The notes beneath the pieces are model-generated. The model worked only from the letters and a program-made list of their open reading frames with translations. It did no database searches and was not told where the DNA came from. Positions 12,918 through 20,574 of a stretch of DNA of 20,931 nt are shown in pieces. The DNA lies in the NCBI GenBank assembly GCA_947628685.1, contig CANRAT010000024.1, positions 1 to 20,931 on the forward strand. The letters are read 5' to 3'. Position 1 is the first letter of the stretch. The number at the start of each line of letters is the position of its first letter. A program made the position numbers and the translations under genes. Origin of the DNA: an uncultured Bacilli bacterium (GTDB taxonomy: Bacteria > Bacillota_I > Bacilli_A > RF39 > UBA660).

Positions 12918-14306
12918 TCAATTTTTCTTAAATTTATCAATCTCAAAATAGAACGTTGTTCCCTCATGCTTTGTACTACTAACTCCATATTTAAATCCAT
13001 GAAGTGTGAGTATATTTTTTACTATTGAAAGACCAAGTCCTGTTCCATAAGTTACTCGTTTATACTTTTTATCTACTTTATAATATTTATCCCATATATG
13101 TGATAAATCTTCTTCATTTATTCCAATTCCAGTATCTTTAATATCTACTCTTACAAAAGAGTCTTCATCTATTAGTGTTATATAAATGGTTTTATTATCC
13201 CCAGTATAATTAATTGCATTATTAATTAAATTATATATTACTTGTTCTATTTTCTTTTTATCTGCAAAAACACTTACATCAAATCCACTATACTCTATTT
13301 TATAATTATCTTTTTCTTTTAAAATGTCAAATTTCTTTATCATAGAATTTATAACTTCGTTTAAATTGAATTCTTCTTTTGAAAGTTCTACCGCACTAGA
13401 TTGCATCTTAGATAAATCAAGTATATCTTCAACAAGTAAGTTTAGCCTATCTACTTCTTCTATTATAGTATTTAAATTTTTATCTCTTTTATTTTTATTT
13501 TTATAAGTTAAATCTTTCACCATTTCTGCATTAGCCTTAATAAGTGTGAGTGGCGTTTTAAGATCGTGTGATACATTTGCTAGTAAATCTCTTCTTAATT
13601 CTTCTGTTTTAGATAATTCTTTTGTCGCATTATTTAATGTATTTTCTAATTGATTAATTTCAGTAATATCAGTCCCACTATCAAAGACTATATCATAATT
13701 GCCCTTAGATAATTCTTTACTGGTGTTAGTGATATTAATAATAGGTTTACATATTTTTTTAGATATAGTATACGCTATTAAAAACGCTATTAAAAGTACT
13801 ATAAGTATAATTAATATTAATTGTCCTTTTAAAACCGTTACAGTAGATCCTATTGGTTCTAGTGATGTACTTATAAACGCGTATACTCCATCATCTATTT
13901 TAATTCCATATACAAGTGCCTTATTGTTAAATTTAGGATTTATTACTCTATATATAATGTTTGGTTTTCCACTTATCATAAATTCTAATTTATAATCGTT
14001 AATCTCTCTACTATTTATTAGACAACCTCTACTGATACTATCAGTAGAATATGAAATATTATCATCCTCTGTTATTTCTATACATATATCTTCTTCGTAT
14101 GCAAGTGCATCTAAAAAATCGCTATAATCTCCTTTTTTGTATATAGTTGCCACTTTATTTGCTATACCCTTTATTTTACTTTGTTTTCTCCATTCATAAT
14201 ATGAACCTAAAGATAGTAATTGAAGTGAAAATACACCAACTAATATAACTAAAGTAAATAAAGTTAGATATAGCCAAACTTTATTTTTTAAACTACTTTT
14301 CTTCAT
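12918..14306 (-). CDS. Sensor histidine kinase
   Basis: This 462-residue membrane kinase has a first membrane helix at about 10-33, an extracellular sensor part (about 35-158), a second helix at about 161-182, a HAMP linker, and the dimerisation/phosphoacceptor box NVSH247DLKTPL. The ATPase part shows NLINNAINYTG (N box), DTGIGI (G1) and YGTGLGLSIVKNIL (G2). It phosphorylates itself on His247 and passes the phosphate to the response regulator encoded just upstream, whose gene it overlaps by 14 bases. The sensor region has two cysteines (Cys75 and Cys95) but no recognisable domain, so the signal is unknown. Confidence 0.93.
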   Translation of the reverse strand: MKKSSLKNKVWLYLTLFTLVILVGVFSLQLLSLGSYYEWRKQSKIKGIANKVATIYKKGDYSDFLDALAYEEDICIEITEDDNISYSTDSISRGCLINSREINDYKLEFMISGKPNIIYRVINPKFNNKALVYGIKIDDGVYAFISTSLEPIGSTVTVLKGQLILIILIVLLIAFLIAYTISKKICKPIINITNTSKELSKGNYDIVFDSGTDITEINQLENTLNNATKELSKTEELRRDLLANVSHDLKTPLTLIKANAEMVKDLTYKNKNKRDKNLNTIIEEVDRLNLLVEDILDLSKMQSSAVELSKEEFNLNEVINSMIKKFDILKEKDNYKIEYSGFDVSVFADKKKIEQVIYNLINNAINYTGDNKTIYITLIDEDSFVRVDIKDTGIGINEEDLSHIWDKYYKVDKKYKRVTYGTGLGLSIVKNILTLHGFKYGVSSTKHEGTTFYFEIDKFKKN

Positions 14307-14955
14307 ATTTATAACCCATACCTCTTACAGTTTTTATAAGATACCTATATTCTCCTAAACTATTTCTAAGCATTTTTATATGTGTATCAACTGTTCTATC
14401 ATCACCATAAAAATCATAGCCCCAAATTTTACTTAAAAGTGTTTCTCTAGATAAGGCAATACCTTTATTTTGAGTAAAGAAACACAAAAGTTCATATTCT
14501 TTCGGAGTTAGTTTTATCTCTTTATTATTTATTAAAACTGTATGTCCTAGATAATCTATTTTTAATGATTTGTAATTATATTCTTCTAACGTTTGTTTAT
14601 TTCTATTAGTAACTACTTTTATACGCGCCATAAGTTCTTTAGGGCTAAATGGTTTAGTCACATAATCATCCACTCCCATATTGAAACTTTGTAGTTTATC
14701 AAATTCATCTGCTCTTGCTGATAACATTATAACAGGTATTTTATAATTTTCTTTAATTTTTTCAAGAGTAGTATACCCATCCATTTTAGGCATCATTATA
14801 TCAAGTATTATTACATCAATAGAATGATTGTTCTCTAAAACTTTTAAGGCTTCAATTCCATTTTCTGCCTCTAAAGTATCGTATCCTTCATTTTTTGAAT
14901 ATTCTTTTATTACTTCTCTAATTCCTATTTCATCATCAACTATTAACAGTTTCAT
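14293..14955 (-). CDS. OmpR/PhoB-family response regulator
   Basis: This 220-residue regulator has a receiver domain (1-115) with the acidic pocket D7-D8, phosphoacceptor D52 in IILDIMMPKMDG, the switch S/T in VIMLSAR and the conserved lysine in DDYVTKPF. A winged-helix DNA-binding domain follows (KLTPKEYELLCFF, then SRETLLSKIWGYDFYGDDRTVDTHIKMLR and RTVRGMGYKYE). The ATG at 14953-14955 is chosen over an in-frame upstream ATG at 14980-14982 because AGAGGTGG stands four bases before it and MKLLIVDDE is the canonical start. The kinase gene overlaps its end. Target genes cannot be read; no clear promoter was found upstream. Confidence 0.95.
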   Translation of the reverse strand: MKLLIVDDEIGIREVIKEYSKNEGYDTLEAENGIEALKVLENNHSIDVIILDIMMPKMDGYTTLEKIKENYKIPVIMLSARADEFDKLQSFNMGVDDYVTKPFSPKELMARIKVVTNRNKQTLEEYNYKSLKIDYLGHTVLINNKEIKLTPKEYELLCFFTQNKGIALSRETLLSKIWGYDFYGDDRTVDTHIKMLRNSLGEYRYLIKTVRGMGYKYEEK

Positions 14956-15087
14956 AAAACCACCTCTAATTTTATTATACATTATAATGTGTATTTTAGA
15001 TGAAATTTTATAGTGTTTTTTATATAATTATAAATTTTGAATATAATATTATTGCAAGGTAAACTTGCTAATTTATTTTTAAAAGTA

Positions 15088-15116
15088 TTGACTTTTAAGG
15101 TAAATTATAGTATATT
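15088..15116 (+). promoter_or_regulatory. Promoter of the type III toxin-antitoxin locus
   Basis: TTGACT (15088-15093), a 17-bp spacer and TATATT (15111-15116) stand about 30 bases before the first antitoxin RNA repeat. The predicted start is near 15123. Confidence 0.75.
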
Positions 15117-15147
15117 ATTACTGCATTAAAAAATGCATTAATAAAAC

Positions 15148-15254
15148 ATGTTAGCCGCTTATGGATGGCGCGGGGTATAAATGATTCCAATCGTGAAATG
15201 TTAGTCGCTTACGGGTGGTGCGAGTTATAAATGATCCCGATTGAAAATGTTAGA
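15148..15254 (+). ncRNA. cptI: Type III antitoxin RNA, two tandem repeats (CptI/ToxI-like)
   Basis: Two direct repeats of 50 and 49 bases (15148-15197 and 15198-15246) plus the first bases of a third (ATGTTAGA, 15247-15254) lie between a strong promoter and an intrinsic terminator, directly before a toxin-like gene. In each repeat bases 7-9 can pair with 20-22, and 15-18 with 39-42, an interleaved H-type pseudoknot. Between the repeats the second stem changes from TGGA/TCCA to CGGG/CCCG, two compensatory pair changes, and the first from GCC/GGC to GTC/GGT, both still pairing. Type III antitoxins are such short repeats; each folded unit binds and blocks a toxin protein. Confidence 0.88.
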
Positions 15255-15289
15255 AAACTCTATTAGTTTAATGGAGTTTTCTTTTATTT
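15254..15289 (+). terminator. Attenuating terminator between antitoxin RNA and toxin
   Basis: AAAACTCTATTA and TAATGGAGTTTT pair over 12 bp (one G-T) with a three-base loop at 15254-15280, followed by CTTTTATTTT. In type III systems this terminator keeps toxin mRNA low relative to antitoxin RNA. Confidence 0.88.
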
Positions 15290-15320
15290 TTATGTTATAC
15301 TATTTACTGGAGGCGATATT

Positions 15321-15800
15321 ATGAAAGTACAAACAGGTTACTTATATCACATTAAAGATGACTTTTTTGATAAAATTAACGATAAAGGATTAATGATAAA
15401 TCATGAAAATGGTCGTGCTAGACCTACCTATTTTACTATAAAGGATAAAGATATATTATGGTTTATTCCTTTAAGTAGTAAAGTATCTAAATATCAACCA
15501 ATTGTGGAACAAAAAATTAGAAAATATGGTAGTTGTAAATCAATAATGATACGGGAAATTGCGGAGCATAAGTCAGTTATTTTACTTCAAAACGCATTTC
15601 CTACATTAGAAAAATATATCGATCATCCACATACAAAAAATGGTGTGCCAGTTAAAGTGCCAGATAATTTAAAAAATGAAATTTTATATAATTTTAATTC
15701 ATTATTAGCTTTAAAAAAGCAAGGAACTAATTTATTCTTTACAAATATTGATGAAATTAAAAATCAAATGCTTGAAGAATTAAAAATTTCAAACAAATAA
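15321..15800 (+). CDS. cptN: Type III toxin-antitoxin toxin, CptN/ToxN-like endoribonuclease
   Basis: This 159-residue protein is of the size of ToxN/AbiQ-superfamily toxins (about 160-200). It begins MKVQTGYLYHIKDDFFDKIN and contains HENGRARPTYFTI, LWFIPLSSKVSKYQPIV, LLQNAFPTLEKYI and LLALKKQGTNLFFT, the pattern I recall for the CptN-type group found in gut Clostridia. Such toxins cut RNA, including the transcript of their own locus, to release antitoxin repeats. GGAGG stands seven bases before the ATG. The preceding promoter, tandem pseudoknot repeats and terminator match the type III layout exactly, and support the call independently. Likely roles are phage abortive infection or locus maintenance. 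CptN versus TenpN subfamily is not certain. Confidence 0.87.
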   Translation: MKVQTGYLYHIKDDFFDKINDKGLMINHENGRARPTYFTIKDKDILWFIPLSSKVSKYQPIVEQKIRKYGSCKSIMIREIAEHKSVILLQNAFPTLEKYIDHPHTKNGVPVKVPDNLKNEILYNFNSLLALKKQGTNLFFTNIDEIKNQMLEELKISNK

Positions 15801-15816
15801 TTAATTGTTATATAAT
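15788..15816 (+). promoter_or_regulatory. Possible promoter of the collagen-like gene
   Basis: TTCAAA (15788-15793), a 17-bp spacer and TATAAT (15811-15816) overlap the toxin stop codon and stand about 90 bases before the next gene. The -35 is weak. Confidence 0.4.
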
Positions 15817-15911
15817 ATAAGATAGAATTTTTCAATTTTTATTTTAAATATTGTTATAGATATATAAGCAGAAACACTAAAATTCCGTAAAATAACATGA
15901 AAGGAGATTTT

Positions 15912-16841
15912 ATGGATAATAATGATGCTTTTAAAAAAGCCGTTAAATATATAGAGGAATTTAAAAAGAAATATCCTGATTTAAAGAATTGTTATTGTAT
16001 TGGAATAACAGGACCTAAAGGAGAGCAAGGTATTCCTGGTCCTAAAGGTGATATAGGACCAATGGGTCCTAAGGGAGATATTGGTCCTATGGGTCCTAAA
16101 GGCGAAAATGGTGAAGATGGAACAAGTGTGACTATACTTGGAAATTATGATACATATGATGCACTTATTGCCACACATCCAATAGGTAATTTAGGTGATT
16201 CATATTTAGTAGATACTGACCTTTATGTATGGTCAAAAGAATCTCAAAGTTGGATAAATGTAGGAACTATAAAAGGTCCTGAAGGAAAACAAGGAGAAAA
16301 AGGAGAACAAGGTCCAAAAGGTGATCAAGGCATACCAGGACCACAAGGTCCTGTTGGACCACCTAATATTCCAGTTGCATTCTTTTTAACTACATCTAGT
16401 GATTTGCAGGGAAAATCTAAAACAATTGAGTCAAAAGATAATCTTCCAATTGCTGCTAAAACTATAGATACAGATGCTAATTACTATCTAAATACGATTA
16501 ATAATACTATAGTGTTTTATAAATCAGGAATCTATAAAATTAATTTTTCTGCACTTGTTTTAACTACACAACAAGATAACTCTAATATAATTTCAATAGG
16601 TTTTAAAAAAGTTGGTGAAGATATTATATATATTGGAACTTCTATGTGGGGAGATAATAAAAAAGCAACACTAGTTACAGGGGTCGGTGTTATAGATATT
16701 AAAAATGATAAACAATGGTTCCAAATAACAAATCTTGGAAAATATCCTATTATTATAGAGAGCCCTAGTATAGATAATCTTTCAACAGATGCTTCCCTAG
16801 TAAGTCCAGTAGTCACACTACTAATTGAAAAATTAAAATAA
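15912..16841 (+). CDS. Collagen-like repeat surface protein (BclA-like)
   Basis: This 309-residue protein has a short charged N-terminal region (1-30), 14 Gly-X-Y triplets (31-72), a non-collagen module of about 49 residues (73-121: NYDTYDALIATHPIGNLGDS, then YLVDTDLYVWSKESQSWINV), ten more triplets (122-151) and a C-terminal domain (153-309) of beta-rich character, likely the trimerising TNF/C1q-like head seen in BclA-type exosporium and surface proteins. No classical signal peptide or LPXTG anchor is visible, as in exosporium proteins, but two cysteines (Cys27, Cys29) precede the triplets. AAAGGAG seven bases upstream sets the ATG at 15912 rather than an upstream in-frame ATG at 15897. A spore-coat role is plausible given the spoIIA genes but not shown. 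Confidence 0.85.
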   Translation: MDNNDAFKKAVKYIEEFKKKYPDLKNCYCIGITGPKGEQGIPGPKGDIGPMGPKGDIGPMGPKGENGEDGTSVTILGNYDTYDALIATHPIGNLGDSYLVDTDLYVWSKESQSWINVGTIKGPEGKQGEKGEQGPKGDQGIPGPQGPVGPPNIPVAFFLTTSSDLQGKSKTIESKDNLPIAAKTIDTDANYYLNTINNTIVFYKSGIYKINFSALVLTTQQDNSNIISIGFKKVGEDIIYIGTSMWGDNKKATLVTGVGVIDIKNDKQWFQITNLGKYPIIIESPSIDNLSTDASLVSPVVTLLIEKLK

Positions 16842-16847
16842 AATTAC

Positions 16848-16888
16848 AAAGTCAAAGTTATATATATTAACTCTGACTTTATTTTTTT
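16848..16888 (+). terminator. Terminator of the collagen-like gene
   Basis: AAAGTCA and TGACTTT (16848-16854, 16874-16880) with a further AGTTA/TAACT inner stem and one mismatch are followed by a seven-T run. Confidence 0.82.
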
Positions 16889-16889
16889 A

Positions 16890-16919
16890 TGAAAAATAAA
16901 AAGATTGAAATTCAATCTT
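16890..16919 (-). terminator. Terminator of secG
   Basis: On the minus strand AAGATTGAA/TTCAATCTT (16901-16919) is followed by TTTATTTTTC. The secG TAA overlaps the start of the hairpin. It converges with the terminator of the plus-strand gene. Confidence 0.8.
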
Positions 16920-17124
16920 AAAGTATTATACATAGTATTAAGAAAATAAATCCTAGAAAAGCAGTTGTATAAGTAATTACTAACTCTCCTCCTCTTTCTT
17001 TTCTATTTTTAAATAAATCGCTATTTCCTCCCGTTATTATGGAAGATGCATCTTCTGCTTTGTTACTTTGCAAAAGTACAATAGCAATTAATAATATTGA
17101 TACAATTATAAGTATAGTTATCAT
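16918..17124 (-). CDS. secG: Protein-export membrane protein SecG
   Basis: This 68-residue protein is the small accessory subunit of the SecYEG translocon. Two membrane helices (about 2-20 and 48-66) flank a cytoplasmic loop with the typical LLQSNKAEDASSIITGGNSD and KNRKERGG, closely matching the SecG signature in which a LLQxxK segment ends the first helix. Length is normal for Bacillota SecG (65-80). The ATG at 17122-17124 is chosen because GAGGAGG stands four bases upstream. It follows the M16 gene by about 45 bases with no clear promoter, so it may be in the same transcript. Confidence 0.93.
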   Translation of the reverse strand: MITILIIVSILLIAIVLLQSNKAEDASSIITGGNSDLFKNRKERGGELVITYTTAFLGFIFLILCIIL

Positions 17125-17169
17125 AAATCCTCCTCGCACTTAATAATTTACCATAAAATAGGCCATAAA

Positions 17170-18444
17170 TCAAGATTTATTAATTATATATATAGTTTTA
17201 TTTTGTAAATTTATATTTTTTATTATCTTATTCATATCTTTCATATTTAATGAATCTATATGTTTATAATCATCTAAAATAACTTTATCATAGTTCATTA
17301 TATTATTCATAATTTTATTGTTTATTGAGTATATACTATCACTTCTATATATACAACCACTCTTTCTTACTTTTTTCTTTCTTTCAAATTCTTCCTGTTT
17401 AATATTTAAATCGCTTAACTCTTCTTCTATTAATTCTAATGTTTTATCTATTTCATTTGTTTCTACCATTATAATTACTAGTATATGCTTATCAGTATTT
17501 ACAAGAGTAAAATCTATATCATGAGTTGTTAAATTTAACTTCTTTAACTTTTCATTAATTAAAGATGTACTACCTAATTTTAAATCAAATAACATACTTA
17601 TATATGTTTTTATATCTTGTATAGGTTTATTTATCTTAGAACAATCAATTTTATAACCTATACCAAGTTTAGATATTTCTATATCCATACTAATAGTTTG
17701 TTTTTCTTTTTCGACTTTATTAGGTTCTTTATATTCTTTTACTTTTATATCTTCAAATTCATCAAATTTCTTTTTTTCTTGATTTATTTTAACTAATTCA
17801 ATTGCCTCTTTAGGATCAACATTACCTGTAATTACTAAAAACATATTAGATGGGTGATAAAAAGTATTATAGCACGTGTATAAGTCATCTTTTGTAATAG
17901 AATATACATCATCTACTGTTCCTGCTATTGGATATTTTATTGGATGATTTATGAAGGAATTATATATTATTCCATCATACATTTTAAAATACGGATCATC
18001 ATCATACATTTTAATTTCTTGTTCTATTATGCCCTTTTCTTTTTCTACATTTTCATCTGTAAAATATGGATCTTGTACATAATCAAGTAAGTAATTTATA
18101 TTTTCAGAAAAAGAATTTGATCCACTAAAAAGATATGTTGTTTTATAATTAGATGTGTTGGCATTAGCATCACAACCTCTTTCAGAATAAAAAGTAAAAG
18201 GGTCTACTTCATCTTTTTGTTCAAACATTTTGTGCTCCAAAAAGTGAGCAACCCCAAGTGGTACTTTAATCATCTTATTTGAACCATTTGGTACAAATTC
18301 TTGATAGATAGATCCAAATTTTGTTGAAAATGTAGCATATATACTATTTACATTATCTTTAGGAACTACATATACTCTAAGGCCATTATCAAGTGTTTCT
18401 TCATAGATTTCTAAATCTATTTTTTCTAAATTACTTTTCTTCAT
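17170..18444 (-). CDS. M16-family zinc metallopeptidase (YmfH-like)
   Basis: This 424-residue protein has the inverted zinc motif HxxEH, seen as H67-F-L-E70-H71 in GVAHFLEHKMFEQ, and the distal glutamate region KEKGIIEQEIKMYDDDPY. LFSGSNSFSENINYLLDYVQ and the FYHPSNMFLVITGN segment complete the M16 N-terminal domain; the C-terminal half is a degenerate second domain. M16 peptidases degrade or process peptides; the B. subtilis homologue pair YmfF/YmfH has an uncertain physiological role. The ATG at 18444 is preferred over an in-frame GTG three codons earlier because that GTG is part of the AAGGTG ribosome site. It overlaps the inactive partner gene by 14 bases. Confidence 0.9.
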   Translation of the reverse strand: MKKSNLEKIDLEIYEETLDNGLRVYVVPKDNVNSIYATFSTKFGSIYQEFVPNGSNKMIKVPLGVAHFLEHKMFEQKDEVDPFTFYSERGCDANANTSNYKTTYLFSGSNSFSENINYLLDYVQDPYFTDENVEKEKGIIEQEIKMYDDDPYFKMYDGIIYNSFINHPIKYPIAGTVDDVYSITKDDLYTCYNTFYHPSNMFLVITGNVDPKEAIELVKINQEKKKFDEFEDIKVKEYKEPNKVEKEKQTISMDIEISKLGIGYKIDCSKINKPIQDIKTYISMLFDLKLGSTSLINEKLKKLNLTTHDIDFTLVNTDKHILVIIMVETNEIDKTLELIEEELSDLNIKQEEFERKKKVRKSGCIYRSDSIYSINNKIMNNIMNYDKVILDDYKHIDSLNMKDMNKIIKNINLQNKTIYIINKS

Positions 18445-19717
18445 TAGTTTCACCTTCTAACATATATATAGTATCTAGATGTATTTTACTTGCTAGTTTA
18501 ACTACATCTTCTTTAGTTACTCTATTAATTTTAGTAAATCTATCTTCTAAACTATCACTTTTTAAATACTCTATTCCTGCATATAAACTAAGTAAATTAC
18601 TAGAACTATCTTCAAGTTCTTTTAAACTGTTAATATATGTAATTTTTGCCTTTATAATGTCTTCGTTTGAAAACTTACCTTTTTTCATATTATTAACTTC
18701 TTTTTTTATTAATGAAAGTGCCTTTTTAAAATCTTTTTTATTTATTCCTGCCTTTATTAAAAGTATACTATTTAATGGTTGTGAGATCGATGATATGTAA
18801 TAACACATACTATTTTTTTCTCTTACTGTTTTAAAAAGTTTAGAATCTGGTCCTCCACCTAATATGTAAGAATATACATTAAGTACATATCTTAATTCGA
18901 AATCAGTCATTTTATCTATTTTATATCCAAGTGCAAGTTTACTTTGATTTATTTTTTGCTTTTCTATAACAGTTTTTGGTATAAATCTCGGTTTTTTAAC
19001 GCTAACAAAATGTGATTCTGATGGTTTTTTAAATGTTTTTATTTCTCTAAAGCAATCATTTATAACTTTAGTTATATGTCTTTCATTGACATTACCTATT
19101 ACAAATATATCAACTATATCACTATTTAAAATAGATTCATAATATTTATATAATTTTTTATTATCTATATTTTTTAAATCTTCTATATATCCTACTCCTC
19201 TATATGAGGTATATGAATTTGGCTCCATTACTTCTAGTAATCTAGTTCTAGAATAAAGATCTGGATTTTCTTTTTGAGATATAATATTACTTTCAAGTAA
19301 ATTATAAGATAATTTAAAATTTTCTTCATTAAATACTATTGTATTTCTATTTCTTTCAATATTTGGTTTAAATATTATATCTGCTAAAAATTTGATTGAT
19401 TTATCTAGCATGCCTTTTTCAGTATATTCTTCATTTAAAAATGTTGCTTCAAAGTTCATTACGTTATATTTACCTGATATATAGTTTACTCCTCTATAAA
19501 AAAGGTCATATAACTCTTCTGTTGCAATAGTCATATCTCTTTTGCTAGGATAAGCACTTGTAGATTCACAAAGCATATTTATAATCATGTTTCTATATGT
19601 TATATCTTCTTTAGATAATTTTCTTTTAAAATTTACTTGAACTGTTACTGTTTTGAATTTATTTGTTTTAATTATATGTAGATTATATGAGTATGTACTT
19701 ATCTTTTTATATTTCAC
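18431..19717 (-). CDS. M16-family peptidase-like protein without zinc site (YmfF-like)
   Basis: This 428-residue protein shares the M16 fold with the next gene, for example DIFVIGNVNERHITKVIND, then LGYKIDKMTDFELRYVLNVYSYILGGGPDSKLFKTVREKNSMCYYISS, the substrate-binding R/Y region of M16 proteins. No HxxEH is present; the corresponding position reads MLCESTSAYP. It is therefore the non-catalytic half of a heterodimer-like pair, as with B. subtilis YmfF beside YmfH or mitochondrial processing peptidase. The start is GTG (19715-19717) with AAAAGGTGAT upstream. It follows deoD by 40 bases with no clear promoter. Confidence 0.88.
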   Translation of the reverse strand: MKYKKISTYSYNLHIIKTNKFKTVTVQVNFKRKLSKEDITYRNMIINMLCESTSAYPSKRDMTIATEELYDLFYRGVNYISGKYNVMNFEATFLNEEYTEKGMLDKSIKFLADIIFKPNIERNRNTIVFNEENFKLSYNLLESNIISQKENPDLYSRTRLLEVMEPNSYTSYRGVGYIEDLKNIDNKKLYKYYESILNSDIVDIFVIGNVNERHITKVINDCFREIKTFKKPSESHFVSVKKPRFIPKTVIEKQKINQSKLALGYKIDKMTDFELRYVLNVYSYILGGGPDSKLFKTVREKNSMCYYISSISQPLNSILLIKAGINKKDFKKALSLIKKEVNNMKKGKFSNEDIIKAKITYINSLKELEDSSSNLLSLYAGIEYLKSDSLEDRFTKINRVTKEDVVKLASKIHLDTIYMLEGETNEEK

Positions 19718-19757
19718 GTTATCACCTTTTCTATTATTATGTACTTTATATTATTTT

Positions 19758-20459
19758 TTATAACTCTATTGCTGTTTGTAATGCGAGTTCTATCATATCA
19801 TTAAATGAGTTTTGTCTTTGTTCAGCAGTTGTTTGTTCTTTAGTTTCTAAATTATCTGATATTGTTAGTATACAAGTTGCTTTTTTGTTTAAACTTAATG
19901 CATTATAGAAAAGTGCGAATGATTCCATTTCAGCACACAAACATTTTTTATTATTATATAGATCTTTTATATCTACATTTCCATAAAATACATCTGTTGA
20001 GTGTACTCTTCCCTCTATTATTTTTTTATTTTGATTTAAAGCTTGTTTTCTTATTTTGTCATTTAAATATTCACTAGAGTTTATACATTCGCTATCATAT
20101 CCTTGAGTTTTAGCAAAACTTGATAAGGAATATGCCTCGTTAACTAAAACGATATCATAAAGATTTATATCTTTAGAATATGCCCCAGCGGAACCAATTC
20201 TAATAATATTTTCTACATTATAAAATTTATATAACTCATATGAATATATACCTATACTAGGGCAACCCATCCCGCTTGCCATAACTGTTAACTTTTTACC
20301 TTTGTAATATCCAGTATAAGCATACATATTTCTTACTTTATTTACTAGTTTTACATCTGTTAAATAAGTATCTGCAATATACTTTGCTCTTAATGGATCT
20401 CCTGGCATTAAAACTGTACTTGCAATATCTTCTAAATTAGCTTCATTATGTGGTGTCAT
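19758..20459 (-). CDS. deoD: Purine-nucleoside phosphorylase, DeoD type
   Basis: This 233-residue enzyme cleaves purine (deoxy)nucleosides with phosphate to the free base and (deoxy)ribose-1-phosphate, in purine salvage. The hexameric DeoD family is shown by MTPHNEA, VLMPGDPLRAKYIA (phosphate-binding Gly and Arg), VMASGMGCPSIGIYSYEL, IIRIGSAGAYS, the nucleoside-binding CAEMESFALF and TISDNL with the catalytic Asp. The length is exactly in family range. AAGGAGG stands five bases before the ATG. No other deo genes are nearby; the following M16 genes are an unrelated partner. Confidence 0.95.
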   Translation of the reverse strand: MTPHNEANLEDIASTVLMPGDPLRAKYIADTYLTDVKLVNKVRNMYAYTGYYKGKKLTVMASGMGCPSIGIYSYELYKFYNVENIIRIGSAGAYSKDINLYDIVLVNEAYSLSSFAKTQGYDSECINSSEYLNDKIRKQALNQNKKIIEGRVHSTDVFYGNVDIKDLYNNKKCLCAEMESFALFYNALSLNKKATCILTISDNLETKEQTTAEQRQNSFNDMIELALQTAIEL

Positions 20460-20477
20460 AAATACCTCCTTATAAAG

Positions 20478-20486
20478 ATTATATCA
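20478..20486 (-). promoter_or_regulatory. Extended -10 promoter element of deoD
   Basis: On the minus strand TGATATAAT (TATAAT at 20478-20483) lies about 18 bases before the ATG. No good -35 is seen 16-18 bp upstream, so it may rely on the TG extension. Confidence 0.5.
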
Positions 20487-20529
20487 TGAATTTTATAGTT
20501 TTTTACTCATAAATGTTATTTTTGTATCA

Positions 20530-20556
20530 AAAGAAAAACTATGTTTTTACATAGTT
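20530..20556 (-). terminator. Terminator of the Rpn-type gene
   Basis: On the minus strand AACTATG-TAAAAA-CATAGTT (20537-20556) is followed by TTTCTTTTG. It ends the transcript entering from the right window edge. Confidence 0.75.
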
Positions 20557-20574
20557 AAACTTTTTATATACCAC

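Noticed and set aside
14956..15050. Promoter of the response regulator gene
   Set aside because: Two TATAAT-like hexamers are present near 14975-14990 but neither has a reasonable -35, so no promoter is listed.
15054..15068. Hairpin GCAAG-GTAAA-CTTGC as a terminator or operator
   Set aside because: The stem is 5 bp with no T-run on either strand and stands upstream of both divergent units; kept only as a possible boundary mark.
15820..15911. Mother-cell sigma-E or sigma-K promoter for the collagen-like gene
   Set aside because: AAATATT resembles a sigma-E -35, but no CATA-type -10 is found at the proper distance.
15981..16178. Minus-strand frame opposite the collagen-like gene
   Set aside because: It is the antisense of Gly-X-Y repeats, with repetitive Arg/Thr content and no ribosome site.
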